NCBI RefSeq assembly: GCF_002592045.1
Contig: NZ_MEJG01000006.1
Span: forward strand, 1-64,000
DNA length: 64,000 nucleotides
Origin: Parasaccharibacter apium
Lineage (GTDB): Bacteria > Pseudomonadota > Alphaproteobacteria > Acetobacterales > Acetobacteraceae
Direction of reading: 5' to 3'
Part shown: positions 33,890 through 43,309 of the stretch, piece after piece
Layout of the letters: each line of letters starts with the position of its first letter
How positions within the stretch are numbered: position 1 is the stretch's first letter
The notes under the pieces: generated by a model
Databases searched by the model: none
Seen by the model: the letters and a program-made list of their open reading frames with translations, nothing else
Told to the model about the DNA's origin: nothing
Program-made: the position numbers and the translations under genes

Positions 33890-34480
33890 ATGAGTGATGA
33901 TACCAAAGACCCAGATGGGTTCGAGCCACCCCCTCCCGCCAGTCTCCTCCCTTATGACGCATGGCTTGAAGAAGCGCATCGCGAGGTTATGCTCAAAGCC
34001 CTAGAGCATGTTAGCGAACACGGCCTACCGGGGGAGCATCATTTCTATATGACCTTCCTCACCACATCTCCCGGTGTTGTCATCCCCGCCGCGTTGAAAG
34101 AACGCTACCCGGAGGAGATGACCATCGTGCTGCAACATCAGTTCCAAAACCTCACGGTGGATCGTGATGCGCGCTCTTTCTCTGTAGGGCTTTCTTTTGG
34201 GGGCGTGCCCAGTACGCTGCATATCCCCTTTGCTGCCATTACGGCCTTTGCCGACCCGCATATTCATCTCGTCTTACGCTTCATCCCTCATCGTGAGATG
34301 GGCCCCCCAGCGGAGGTGCATGACTTCCGCCCCACATCACATGAGCAGAGGTCGGACCATTCCACCAAAACAGATGGTCAATCCACCGCCTCTACCGAAG
34401 GCGCGGAAGTTGTCAGTTTAGCCGCATTCCGTAAAAAACCCGCCCATCAGCCAGACGATACTGATGATTCTGACCGCTAA
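33890..34480 (+). CDS. sspB: ClpXP adaptor SspB (alphaproteobacterial type)
   Basis: Delivers ssrA-tagged proteins to ClpXP. The 196-residue product has the SspB alpha core: PYDAWLEEAHREVMLKALEHV, GEHHFYMTFLTTSPGV, MTIVLQHQFQNLTV and FGGVPSTLHIPF. A disordered acidic/polar linker leads to a C-terminal VVSLAAFRKKP, which resembles the ClpX-docking tail of other alpha SspB proteins. It begins about 120 bp after the tmRNA gene on the same strand. The tag encoded next door (ANDNSEVLAVAA) is its expected ligand. Confidence 0.94.
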   Translation: MSDDTKDPDGFEPPPPASLLPYDAWLEEAHREVMLKALEHVSEHGLPGEHHFYMTFLTTSPGVVIPAALKERYPEEMTIVLQHQFQNLTVDRDARSFSVGLSFGGVPSTLHIPFAAITAFADPHIHLVLRFIPHREMGPPAEVHDFRPTSHEQRSDHSTKTDGQSTASTEGAEVVSLAAFRKKPAHQPDDTDDSDR

Positions 34481-34495
34481 GCAAAGGCTGAGCGT

Positions 34496-35593
34496 GTGAT
34501 CCGTTTTTCCTTCCCATGGAGATCTTACTGCCTTAGATGGGCGGGGCTTGTCGGCCTCTCTGCGCTCATCTCTGGCTTTTTTTTGCTGCTCCATCTCACA
34601 GCGGGGATGATGTTAGGGCCGATGATCGCGGGCATTATTATGTCGCTCAAAGGCCGTGCGGTCACTGTAAAGCCTGTGTTCTTTACAATGGCCCAAGCGA
34701 TTCTTGCTTGTGTGGTGGTCAATAGCGTTACACTCTCTGTATTACATCACATCTTCTCACACTGGGCGTTAGTCCTCTTCAGTGTATTATCGGTTATCTT
34801 AGTCAGCTTTGCGACCGGTGCAGGCCTCGCATGGTTTGGCGTTATGCCAGGGACAACAGCCCTATGGGGCACCTCCCCTGGGGCAGCCTCTACCATGGTG
34901 ATGTTATGCAGCTCTTTTGGGGCTGATGCGCGACTAACAGCTTTTATGCTCTATTTCCGCGTCATCATGGTTGCTGTGGCCACATCGCTTGTTTCATGGA
35001 TTGTCGTTCGTACGCATCACGATATTGGAATCCCACCTCTCACGCAGGGTGACCTCCTCCCCACCCTTGGCCTCATCGCTGTTAGTACGCTCATCAGCCT
35101 TAAATTACGGATGCCTGCTTTGGCCCTTTTGCTGACCATCCTCATCGGCACGGGGCTCCAACTGGCTGGCATTTTACAAATCAGCGCGCCATTTTGGTTA
35201 CGTATTCCCGCTTATCTTATCATCGGTTGGTCTATAGGTTTACGTTTTACCGCCCCAGTATTGCGCTATGCGTTACGCTCCATCCCCGCAGTTCTGCTCT
35301 CATCGCTTACGCTGATTATCGTCTGTGCTTTACTAGCCTTTCCCGTTGCCTATTTTGCAAAGATTGACCTGCTCAGTGCCTATCTTGCCACCAGCCCCGG
35401 CGGGCTTGATACCATCATCGTCATCAGTGCGAACATCCCCATTGCCTTGCCATTTATCATTGCCATGCAGACGGCACGTATGATCGCTGTCGTAACACTT
35501 GGCCCTACCATTGCACGCCCATTAGGCCGCTGGCTAGAGCGCCATGCACGCACCCCTTTGAGCGAAAAACTCATCCCTCAACCTAAAGAGTAA
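34496..35593 (+). CDS. AbrB family membrane protein/transporter
   Basis: A 365-residue integral membrane protein of the AbrB family (formerly ammonia monooxygenase-like), with the duplicated AbrB repeat: GPMIAGIIMSL, GMPGTTALWGTSPGAASTMVML and, in the second half, a matching ATSPGGLDTIIVISAN segment. About ten hydrophobic segments. The transported compound is unknown; relatives are annotated as putative permeases. GTG start at 34496, 15 bp after sspB, so possible co-transcription. A terminator-like hairpin is found downstream on the opposite strand. Confidence 0.85.
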   Translation: MIRFSFPWRSYCLRWAGLVGLSALISGFFLLLHLTAGMMLGPMIAGIIMSLKGRAVTVKPVFFTMAQAILACVVVNSVTLSVLHHIFSHWALVLFSVLSVILVSFATGAGLAWFGVMPGTTALWGTSPGAASTMVMLCSSFGADARLTAFMLYFRVIMVAVATSLVSWIVVRTHHDIGIPPLTQGDLLPTLGLIAVSTLISLKLRMPALALLLTILIGTGLQLAGILQISAPFWLRIPAYLIIGWSIGLRFTAPVLRYALRSIPAVLLSSLTLIIVCALLAFPVAYFAKIDLLSAYLATSPGGLDTIIVISANIPIALPFIIAMQTARMIAVVTLGPTIARPLGRWLERHARTPLSEKLIPQPKE

Positions 35594-35597
35594 GCAT

Positions 35598-35627
35598 AAA
35601 AAAAGGGCCTGCCATGTGGCAGACCCT
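35598..35627 (-). terminator. Terminator of the GT8-like gene
   Basis: On the minus strand, AGGGTCTGCCA pairs with TGGCAGGCCCT (one mismatch) and is followed by seven T residues. It lies 24 bp past the glycosyltransferase stop. Confidence 0.75.
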
Positions 35628-35650
35628 CTCTCATTCTTTGCTCTGCAAGG

Positions 35651-36517
35651 TTAGTTCTCAACCCGCAATGCATCAAACTCATTAACCATATCGAGGCTGT
35701 AATCCGCCTTCGCTTTTTCCAAATGAGACTCCCAAAGCGGGACGTAATAACCATACCCGGCAGGATTTTGGAAGAACCAATGACGCCATGCATGAAAGAC
35801 ATGGTCATGTTCACGATAGGCGGGGTCGTCCAACAAATGACGCGCCGCCGGAGGCTTGGCAGCGTGGAAATGCACAATTGTTGCCCGCTCATCAACGCCC
35901 CAATAGGGCTTCCAATTAAACCGAGCGGAAAGCGGGCTCCAATGGGCATTATAGAAAATGCGCAATAATTCCTGATCGTACCCTGCAATATAATCCAAGT
36001 TATCGCACAGGAAGTCCACCATAGCGGGGAGATCTTTACGCATACGCTCAAGATTCATCACCATGACCCCTGAGTTCATATCAGCGTAATAATCTTGCTT
36101 ACCAAATTGGCCACAAGCCGCAAAAATCTCAGGTTTGCAAAACTCAACCTGAGGGTCCTTCATAAACATCACATCACAATCAGTATAAAGGACATACTGA
36201 TCTTCCGTCTCAAGCAAAGGGAGCTCTAGGCGCATAAAAGCACCAGCGGCGGTGAGAATGTAATTAGGCCATTCCGGCTTGAGGCGACGCTGAGCATCAA
36301 GGAGGCGATCATAAAAATGCAGACGGTGGAAAATAACCGTCACACCAGCAGCCCGCATCTCCCGCGTAAAGTCACATTCATTACCATCAAAAACCATATG
36401 CGGGATCAAGTTTGTATTCTCACGCGCAGAACGCACAGCAACGCGAATACAATCAATAAAACCATGATCTGGGTCGTTAGAGAGTGTCTCTTCTGTAATT
36501 GCAAAAAACCACTTCAT
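35651..36517 (-). CDS. Glycosyltransferase, GT8-like
   Basis: A 288-residue protein with a GT-A type DxD motif in VLYTDCDVMF (Asp113 and Asp115), the NSGVMVMNLERM segment, YDQELLR and the C-terminal IVHFHAAKPP, all consistent with glycosyltransferase family 8 (for example lipopolysaccharide glucosyl- or galactosyltransferases). The donor and acceptor sugars are not identifiable. No envelope-polysaccharide cluster surrounds it, so it is isolated. ATG at 36517. A terminator follows. Confidence 0.8.
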   Translation of the reverse strand: MKWFFAITEETLSNDPDHGFIDCIRVAVRSARENTNLIPHMVFDGNECDFTREMRAAGVTVIFHRLHFYDRLLDAQRRLKPEWPNYILTAAGAFMRLELPLLETEDQYVLYTDCDVMFMKDPQVEFCKPEIFAACGQFGKQDYYADMNSGVMVMNLERMRKDLPAMVDFLCDNLDYIAGYDQELLRIFYNAHWSPLSARFNWKPYWGVDERATIVHFHAAKPPAARHLLDDPAYREHDHVFHAWRHWFFQNPAGYGYYVPLWESHLEKAKADYSLDMVNEFDALRVEN

Positions 36518-36601
36518 TACTTCACACTCCTTAACATATCAGATCCATCAAAATATTTTGACCGTTCGCTCATCTATAGTCCGGATCTATTTAACAGATG
36601 A

Positions 36602-36820
36602 TTACCAATTTCTAGAAATCAACCAGAACTCTTCTGAAGTCAGCGTCACAGTTCCTTGATTTACTGTTTCCGATGCTGCCTTAGCCAGTGCGTGAATCCG
36701 CTCTATCAGAATCGTCTTTCGTTGGGTTACCTCAGACGCTTCAGCCTCCGCTGCTAAAGTTTGCAATGCTAACGCGGCTGCTTTCGCAACACGGCCTGCA
36801 TCCAACGCAGCATAAGACAT
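36602..36820 (-). CDS. Small hypothetical protein, alanine-rich helical
   Basis: A 72-residue frame rich in Ala and Glu (AAALALQTLAAEAEASEV), probably one or two helices. No known domain or signal. It has an ATG start but only a weak ribosome site. Gap and strand are compatible with a short transcript leading to the GT8-like gene, 84 bp away. It may be a spurious ORF. Confidence 0.45.
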   Translation of the reverse strand: MSYAALDAGRVAKAAALALQTLAAEAEASEVTQRKTILIERIHALAKAASETVNQGTVTLTSEEFWLISRNW

Positions 36821-37094
36821 GTCTCAGCACCCCTATTCCTAGTTCCACCACATCCCCCTATGATGGGGAGAAAAGACCACTTTACGGTATAGCTACTGCC
36901 CTTATAAAACAATTTAGCTATACAAACCAGACCGTGATCTTTCGTAATCCTCGGTTACTATATGTACTTACCACAAAAAAGCCAGATTACCTTATCAATT
37001 AACACAATATTTACAAAAAGTTCCTTCCTCTCTCCCTCCGACACTTTTCATGATAATAAGAAATCCCATTCTCGCCTTTGCATAGGACGTCCAC
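36821..37094. other. 274-bp intergenic region without recognised feature
   Basis: Divergent promoter region between the small hypothetical gene and the lytic transglycosylase gene. It is AT-rich over 36910-37060. I found no convincing operator, RNA or reading frame. Confidence 0.5.
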
Positions 37095-38267
37095 ATGATC
37101 TGCACTGCTGCCACTCCTGCCCCTGCACCTATAGGCCGTTTCCTTTTTGCTTTATTTCTCCCCATCCTACTGGCTGCTTGTGCCACCCGCCCAACCACAC
37201 CCACCATGCCCGTGATGGAGGAGCAAGCTGATTACCGCGCTCATGCGCGCTCACATTACACCCCTCCCGGTCCCCCTGATGACCCATGGGGGCCTTATAT
37301 TGAGGAAGCCTCCAACCGTTTTGATGTCCCCACTGAATGGATTCGTGCTGTTATGCACCAGGAATCAGGCGGCCATCTTTACGATAGCTCTGGCAATTTT
37401 ATTACCTCTACGCCCGGCGCAATGGGGCTAATGCAGATTATGCCCCCCTCTTATGATGACCTCCGCGCCCAATATAATCTTGGCCCCGACCCTTACGACC
37501 CGCATGATAACATTTTGGCCGGCACGGCTTATCTCCGCCAAATGTATGATATTTATGGCTCCCCAGGCTTTTTAGCGGCCTATAATTATGGCCCCGGAAG
37601 TTTGGATCACTATCTCCGCCAAAATCGTGCCCTCCCACGCGAGACACGCAATTACGTTGCTGCCATTGCGCCTAAAATCGTTGGGATTTGGCCACGTCAA
37701 CGCTCGCAAAATGACCTCATCGTAGCCCGTCATGATCGCACCGCTAGGATGAACCGCCATTATAACCCTGAGGACTCTCTACCTGCTGATGCAGCCCCGG
37801 TAGCAGAGCAAGCCGTCCAAACAGCTGAGACGCAAGATATACGCTCCGCTTGGGCCTCGCGCGGTTTTACCCCCACCCCTGTACAGCCTGTCGCGCCCCC
37901 TCCTCAACGCGCAGAACCACGACCAGAGCCCAATACGCTCCGCATCCGCTCCATCCCGCTAGCTGATGCCCCCACAAGCCATACACGCGCTACGGATATG
38001 ATGGCGGAATCCACCCATGATTGGGCCATCCAGCTTGGTAGCTATGCAGGGCAAAAACAGGCCCATATGACAGCCACAAAATTACGCCCTCGCATCACTC
38101 CTATTGCTGGTGGAGCGATGATCCATATCATGCAGACCCATACCAACCACGGCACACTCTACCGCGCCCGTTTGACAAACCTTACCCATAGTCAGGCTGT
38201 CGATGCGTGCAGACGCCTCCATGGCATCTCCCCTTGTGTAACAGTCCCCCCCGGGGCCCATTTTTAA
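37095..38267 (+). CDS. Lytic transglycosylase lipoprotein with C-terminal SPOR domain
   Basis: A 390-residue cell-wall enzyme of the SLT/goose-lysozyme fold that cleaves peptidoglycan glycans with anhydromuramic acid formation. The signal peptide ends in the lipobox LLAAC (Cys29). The catalytic Glu is in MHQESGG (about 98), followed by GAMGLMQIMP, ILAGTAYLRQM and AAYNYGPGSL. A Pro-rich linker leads to a SPOR domain (about 308-390, WAIQLGSY), which binds denuded septal glycans. This suggests a role in division or daughter-cell separation. The DUF1643 gene follows 26 bp later. Confidence 0.9.
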   Translation: MICTAATPAPAPIGRFLFALFLPILLAACATRPTTPTMPVMEEQADYRAHARSHYTPPGPPDDPWGPYIEEASNRFDVPTEWIRAVMHQESGGHLYDSSGNFITSTPGAMGLMQIMPPSYDDLRAQYNLGPDPYDPHDNILAGTAYLRQMYDIYGSPGFLAAYNYGPGSLDHYLRQNRALPRETRNYVAAIAPKIVGIWPRQRSQNDLIVARHDRTARMNRHYNPEDSLPADAAPVAEQAVQTAETQDIRSAWASRGFTPTPVQPVAPPPQRAEPRPEPNTLRIRSIPLADAPTSHTRATDMMAESTHDWAIQLGSYAGQKQAHMTATKLRPRITPIAGGAMIHIMQTHTNHGTLYRARLTNLTHSQAVDACRRLHGISPCVTVPPGAHF

Positions 38268-38293
38268 GCCTTCCCCACCTTTGGAGATGATTT

Positions 38294-38854
38294 ATGACTA
38301 AATCAATGCATCATGTCGGGACGGCTAAACCGCTGCGTTTGGCAGATGATGTCACCAGCACAGCCCGTTATGACGGACCGGGGGAATGCTACCGTTACAC
38401 CCTACGCCGTGTGTGGGATGAGACAAAACCTCTCATTATGTGGGTGATGATGAACCCCTCTGTCGCCACAGAATATGGAGATGATCGCTCCGTTGCAAAA
38501 TGCCAGCGTTATAGTCGCAAATGGGGCTATGGCGGGATGTTTGTAGGCAATAGCTTTGCATATCGCTGCACAGACCAAAAACGCCTTTTGGAAGTCCCAG
38601 ACCCTATTGGGCCTGAAACAAATCATTATCTTTTAGAGATGGCCGCCCATGCAGAGCGCATCGTGCTGGCCTATGGCACGCCACAAGCCAAAGCACTCCG
38701 TGCCCGTGGGCCTGAGGTTGCTTTGCTCCTACTGCGCGCGGGGTACGAGGTCACAGCCCTCAGGCTTAGCCGCAAGGGCCACCGGCCAGAACATCCGCTC
38801 TATCTGCCAGAAACCCTCACCCCCATCCCCCTTAGGGAAGACGATTTTCTCTAA
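38294..38854 (+). CDS. DUF1643 domain protein
   Basis: A 186-residue cytoplasmic protein with the DUF1643 pattern: W-x-MMNPSVATEYGDDRSVAKCQRYSRKWGYGGMFVGNSFAY, then VLAYGTPQAKALR. The family has no experimentally defined function; it appears in phages and bacteria. It follows the lytic transglycosylase by 26 bp, so the two may be co-transcribed although no functional link is evident. It is convergent with dld, 14 bp away. Confidence 0.85.
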   Translation: MTKSMHHVGTAKPLRLADDVTSTARYDGPGECYRYTLRRVWDETKPLIMWVMMNPSVATEYGDDRSVAKCQRYSRKWGYGGMFVGNSFAYRCTDQKRLLEVPDPIGPETNHYLLEMAAHAERIVLAYGTPQAKALRARGPEVALLLLRAGYEVTALRLSRKGHRPEHPLYLPETLTPIPLREDDFL

Positions 38855-38868
38855 AGGCTTTTCTTCCC

Positions 38869-40584
38869 TTAGACGCTCTCAGCGACCCAATTCTTTTGCT
38901 TAGTCTGGCGACCAATGCCGGGATTTAGGCAATTACAGGGGTCCAATTTGCGGTAATGCTCCACCATGCTTTGCGGGGCTTGGTAAAGATGGCCAACATT
39001 ATGCTCAGCAGGATAACGAGCACCGCGTTTATCGAGCAGAGGCCACATCATAGTTTTTTCCACCTCCATCGGGTCCACACCGGCTTTAACCACATAATCC
39101 TGATGCATGACATGGCAGAGGAAGTGCCCGTAATAGAGCTTCATGACTAATTTATCGTCTATCTCTAGGGGGAGTTGCTCAAACCAATCCCAGTCATTAC
39201 GGCGGAGGGCAATATCCAAAGCCATCATACCGCCCGTCATGTGGGCGTGGACGACATTATAACGATTAGCCGCCCCGGCTGCGGCAAAACGATGCAAAAA
39301 GGCTAATTTGCCTTCCTCTGCAGTACAGGTAAAGAAGGCCCCTTCATCCTCCCCACCCTCAGCAAAAAAGCGGTCTAACCATGGCTGCACCTGCTGCGCC
39401 AAACGGCCTGACACCCGTAGCATGAGGTGATGCTCATAGCGTTTATGATAAGCCATTAAACGCGCGGGGACTTGCGAGGGCAAAAGACGACTTACAGACT
39501 GCATCACCCGGTCGCTCAACCCACCAGGCACCCACTGAAACCGGCGAGATAGCGAATCCACCCACGCTTTCGCACGAAATAGCGCAGGTAGATGCTTCGT
39601 CCCCAAATAGCGAATCATCGCCACAGTATCCCGCCCGTAATGGTCGGTGACCTCAAAAGCATCACGATGCATATATTCGCCAGCGATGGGGAGTTCCTCA
39701 AACTCTGTCAACAAGGCACGGCGCACAGTTTCCAGTGTTTTGGTCTGGTTTGTCCCAAGGTAAAATACGGCTGTCTCCTGCGCGGCGGGGAATGTATCTA
39801 ACCGCACCGCAAAGACAATCAACTTCCCCGCATTGCCAGAGGCCTCAAATAAACGGCCAGGGTCTGCATTATACCGGCCCGGCGTCTCTGCATCGACCTG
39901 CCGAATCCGCGTTACATAATCATCATCATGGGCTTTTTGCTGACCCGACCAATCAACATCCTCTGGATGATATTGGCCATGCTCTAAGGCTTCTAAAACC
40001 TCCTCGGCCGTTTGCGCATTGGGGAAGCGTATGCCTAGATGATTGACCAGATGCAGCTTACCGTGTGCATCTACCTGACCATAAAGGGCCATCTCCGTAT
40101 AGGCCGGCCCCCGCTGGACGAGTGCGCCGCCGGAATTATTACTCACCCCACCCAAGACAGAAGCCCCAATACAAGATGAGCCAATCACTGAATGAGGCTC
40201 CCGCCCAAGAGGCGCAAGCCGGTCCTCCAGCTCGTAGAGGTCTGCCCCGGGGAGGCAGACAACTTGCTTACCCTCCCCAAGAAGCTGAATCCCTTTTAAT
40301 CGCCTTGTGCTGATGAGAATGATGGGGCGGTCATAATCATCCCCATCGGGGGTGGAACCACCTGTCAGGCCAGTATTAGAGGCCTGCATTAAAATGATAC
40401 GCCCTGCTGCTACCGCAAGCGTTGCGACATGCCATAGCTCGACCAACGAACGTGGAATCACGACCGCTTCCACCTTGCCATCACCAAAGCGAAAGCCCTT
40501 ACGATACCCATAAGTGGCTCCCTCCGTTGTTAGGACGTTACGTTTCCCAACAACGGTTTTTAGGTCATCAACAATCGTGGTCAT
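38869..40584 (-). CDS. dld: Quinone-dependent D-lactate dehydrogenase
   Basis: Peripheral inner-membrane FAD enzyme that oxidises D-lactate to pyruvate and passes electrons to ubiquinone. The FAD-binding region includes ASNTGLTGGSTP and SSCIGASVLGGVSNNSGGALVQRG; C-terminal features include the cap domain and the final PAEHNVGHLY. The ATG at 40584 has AAGAGG five nt upstream and gives 571 residues, equal to E. coli Dld; an in-frame extension to 40680 is therefore unlikely to be translated. Single gene, convergent with DUF1643. In acetic acid bacteria it would feed the respiratory chain. Confidence 0.95.
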   Translation of the reverse strand: MTTIVDDLKTVVGKRNVLTTEGATYGYRKGFRFGDGKVEAVVIPRSLVELWHVATLAVAAGRIILMQASNTGLTGGSTPDGDDYDRPIILISTRRLKGIQLLGEGKQVVCLPGADLYELEDRLAPLGREPHSVIGSSCIGASVLGGVSNNSGGALVQRGPAYTEMALYGQVDAHGKLHLVNHLGIRFPNAQTAEEVLEALEHGQYHPEDVDWSGQQKAHDDDYVTRIRQVDAETPGRYNADPGRLFEASGNAGKLIVFAVRLDTFPAAQETAVFYLGTNQTKTLETVRRALLTEFEELPIAGEYMHRDAFEVTDHYGRDTVAMIRYLGTKHLPALFRAKAWVDSLSRRFQWVPGGLSDRVMQSVSRLLPSQVPARLMAYHKRYEHHLMLRVSGRLAQQVQPWLDRFFAEGGEDEGAFFTCTAEEGKLAFLHRFAAAGAANRYNVVHAHMTGGMMALDIALRRNDWDWFEQLPLEIDDKLVMKLYYGHFLCHVMHQDYVVKAGVDPMEVEKTMMWPLLDKRGARYPAEHNVGHLYQAPQSMVEHYRKLDPCNCLNPGIGRQTKQKNWVAESV

Positions 40585-40752
40585 GTCATCCTCTTCTAGC
40601 GCATGCTTCAAGGAGGGCTCCCCTCCTGGGCCAAAGGCCTTATATATCGCAGGCATGATCTTACCGCTCTTTTTGCCCACAGCACCACGGGGGCAATAAC
40701 CTAACTGCCTGAAAATATGTCAAAAGACTGTGAGGGGCCTATTGATGGGACG

Positions 40753-42642
40753 TTATTTCACTCGGCCGAATAATGTCTCTAACCCCGCGCGGTCTAGCCG
40801 TAACCATGTAGGACGACCATGAGGGCAGGTATTAGCGCGCGGGTGCTGCTCCATCCCCCGCAAGAGGGCCTCCATCTCCTCCTGCTTGAGAATACGCCCG
40901 GCCCGAATACTGCCATGGCACGCCATCCGCGCCATAATGGCCTCAAACCGGGACTCCAAACTATCCGTCTGCCGTGCTGCTAAATCGGGCATTTGAGCAA
41001 GTTCTTCGGCCACATCGCGCAGTAACCCGGCAACATCACCACCGCTTAACGGGGCAGGAAGGCTACGGACAAGGATGCTCCCATTACCAAAGGCCTCAAT
41101 CTCTAGCCCTAAACCGGCAAGCTCCTCCGCGCACTGCAAAAGGGCTATGCTTTCATCATGAGGGAGGTCCACAACCTCCGGCATGAGGAGGGCCTGTGCG
41201 GTTATAGCCCCCTCTGCAAAACGCGCACGCAAACGCTCATGCGTTAAGCGTTCATGCGCGGCATGTTGGTCGGTGAGGATTAAATCCCCATTCGGCGCGA
41301 TGGAGAGAATATAAGTGGCGTGAATCTGCCCAATCGGCACACCGAGAGGATAAGAAGGCGGTACAGTTTGCGGCTCTGATGAATCCGGCTGCACGGCCAT
41401 CGCACGCTCATCCAACCCAGCAAATGCCGTAGTGTAAGAACGCTGCCCCTCTGCTACGCCCTCACCATGCTGGCTACGCCCCCCTTGCGGAGGCGTTAGA
41501 CGCCGTATGGAAGGGCCAAACCCAAAATCCCGCGCAGGAATAGTGTCTAACCGTTGTTGGGAAGCGGAGGCGTGGCTTTGGCTTAACTGGGCTGCCTCTT
41601 GCCCTGCATGGCGACCAATGACGCTAAGGTCTGCCTGAATCCCACCGCCTTCACCTGCCCCACGCGCAAGGGCACGGCCTACCGCCCCAATCACAAAGCC
41701 ACGTACCTCGGCCTCATCAGCAAAGCGCAGTTCCGTTTTAGCGGGATGAACATTCACATCCACACGCTCTAACGGTACTTGAAGATGCAATAAGAAAATG
41801 GGAAAACGCCCACGCTCTATCACAGGCCGATAAGCAACACGCACCGCTGTTCTTAAAACGGGGTCCACCACGGGACGATGATTGACGAGCATGAATTGCC
41901 CTGCCCCCGTGCGCCGGCTCTCCCCCGGCCCGCACAGATAACCGCTTAACCGCATAGCCCCGCGTTGCTCATCCAGATGCAGCAAGTTATCCTCAGGTAC
42001 CGCTAAAATAGAAGCAACACGGCCCGGCATATCTTGCGGCGGTAGATTCATAATCTCCCGCCCATCAAAGGTAACGCGAAAGGCACATTCTGGCGCGCTA
42101 AGGGCAATCCGGCGCATGACGCTCTCAGCATGGCCGCTTTCAACCCGCACGGTTTTAAGAAACTTCCGCCGCGCTGGTGTGGCGAAAAACAAATCCCGCA
42201 CCACAACGCGCGTCCCCACGCTGCCTGCCGCGGGGAAGGGGCCTTTCATCACCCCGCCTTCCACCGATAACTCCCATGCGGACTCTGCCTCTGCCGTACG
42301 GGATACTAAAGATAAGCGAGCACTCGCCCCAATGGAGGGCAAAGCCTCCCCACGGAAGCCTAAAGTTTGAATGGCTGTTAAATTATCATCAGGTAACTTG
42401 GAGGTACAATGACGCTGCACCGCGAGGGGGAGCTCCTCCGCGTCCATCCCCCGACCATTATCGACAACCTCGATAACGTCACGACCACCACCGCGCAGAG
42501 CCACATCTATCCGTGTGGCCCCGGCATCTAACGCATTTTCGACAAGCTCTTTAAGGGCCGCAGCGGGCCGCTCCACCACCTCACCCGCTGCGATGAGGTC
42601 CACAACATGATCAGACAAACGGCGAATTACAGGCCGTGCCAT
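40753..42642 (-). CDS. mutL: DNA mismatch repair endonuclease MutL
   Basis: Couples MutS recognition to strand removal. The 629-residue product has the GHL ATPase motifs ELVENALDAGATRID, DNGRGM and GFRGEALPSI in the N-terminal domain. The C-terminal domain carries the endonuclease motif DQHAAHERLTHE and the related ACHGSIRAG and CPHGRPT elements, so this is the nicking form found where MutH is absent. The start at 42642 follows GAAGG by 4 nt; the frame continues to 42684 without support. It follows the DUF3035 lipoprotein gene (48 bp), all minus strand. Confidence 0.96.
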   Translation of the reverse strand: MARPVIRRLSDHVVDLIAAGEVVERPAAALKELVENALDAGATRIDVALRGGGRDVIEVVDNGRGMDAEELPLAVQRHCTSKLPDDNLTAIQTLGFRGEALPSIGASARLSLVSRTAEAESAWELSVEGGVMKGPFPAAGSVGTRVVVRDLFFATPARRKFLKTVRVESGHAESVMRRIALSAPECAFRVTFDGREIMNLPPQDMPGRVASILAVPEDNLLHLDEQRGAMRLSGYLCGPGESRRTGAGQFMLVNHRPVVDPVLRTAVRVAYRPVIERGRFPIFLLHLQVPLERVDVNVHPAKTELRFADEAEVRGFVIGAVGRALARGAGEGGGIQADLSVIGRHAGQEAAQLSQSHASASQQRLDTIPARDFGFGPSIRRLTPPQGGRSQHGEGVAEGQRSYTTAFAGLDERAMAVQPDSSEPQTVPPSYPLGVPIGQIHATYILSIAPNGDLILTDQHAAHERLTHERLRARFAEGAITAQALLMPEVVDLPHDESIALLQCAEELAGLGLEIEAFGNGSILVRSLPAPLSGGDVAGLLRDVAEELAQMPDLAARQTDSLESRFEAIMARMACHGSIRAGRILKQEEMEALLRGMEQHPRANTCPHGRPTWLRLDRAGLETLFGRVK

Positions 42643-42690
42643 ATACCCTTCCCCGTAAGAAGGCCTCGTAAGAGAGGAGGTCAAACCTCC

Positions 42691-43227
42691 TTACTTCTTA
42701 CTGCTTTTCTTTAAAGTAGGCGTAGCCCCTTCTGTAAAGCTCTGCCCCAAAGCCTCTGCCTTTTGGATGCGGCGATTTTCGGCCTCACCATCAACCACAC
42801 TCCCCGCACGGCCCCCGCGCCAGAAGAGCAGACTATCCACAAAGCCTGCATCAGCATCACCTAACTCGGCATTAGCTGGCGCGTGTGAGGCAGACGCCGC
42901 ATCCTTTACAAGGGCCTCTTGGCCTGCACTATCCGCCCCAGCATTGGGATGCAAGGCCGCATCAGGGTCCAATGTCTCAAGAGCCTGCATACGCGGGCTT
43001 TCATCAGGGCGGTTGGCACTGGCAGAGCCTGGTAGAGCCAGTTGCTCCGATGGTGGCATGGAGAGAGGCGCACGCGTCGTCACTGTATATTCATCCGGCA
43101 GGCTGCGTTTGAGGCCAAAGCCACGCGCAACATCGCTACCAGAACAGCCCGCCAGCGCAAGCCCGACTGAGGCCGTAATCCCCAACCGAACCCCATAACG
43201 CATAATTGAAGGAGCAAAACGCCGCAT
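42691..43227 (-). CDS. DUF3035-family lipoprotein
   Basis: A 178-residue predicted lipoprotein (signal MRRFAPSIMRYGVRL..., lipobox LALAGC with Cys28). The mature N-terminal stretch LKRSLPDEYTVTTRAPLSMPP is the DUF3035 signature; the rest is Ala/Ser-rich and probably flexible. Function unknown. The start at 43227 is chosen because it gives a normal signal peptide; longer frames to 43317 overlap lspA. It lies after lspA and is likely co-transcribed with ileS-lspA, an order seen in other alphaproteobacteria. Confidence 0.75.
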   Translation of the reverse strand: MRRFAPSIMRYGVRLGITASVGLALAGCSGSDVARGFGLKRSLPDEYTVTTRAPLSMPPSEQLALPGSASANRPDESPRMQALETLDPDAALHPNAGADSAGQEALVKDAASASHAPANAELGDADAGFVDSLLFWRGGRAGSVVDGEAENRRIQKAEALGQSFTEGATPTLKKSSKK

Positions 43228-43309
43228 GACAGGTTCCCGCATTGCACTGACAAAAAGATGGCTCAATCCTATAGCCGTCCTACCCTTAATGAGCAAGCCG
43301 CTTGTCATG

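Noticed and set aside
33660-33962. Minus-strand frames across the tmRNA gene
   Set aside because: They overlap the highly structured ssrA coding piece and its tag frame; the RNA gene explains the region.
40585-40680. A 32-codon N-terminal extension of dld
   Set aside because: The ATG at 40584 has an excellent ribosome site and gives the family's 571-residue length.
42643-42684. A 14-codon N-terminal extension of mutL
   Set aside because: GAAGG is placed correctly before the ATG at 42642, and MutL proteins begin close to this point.
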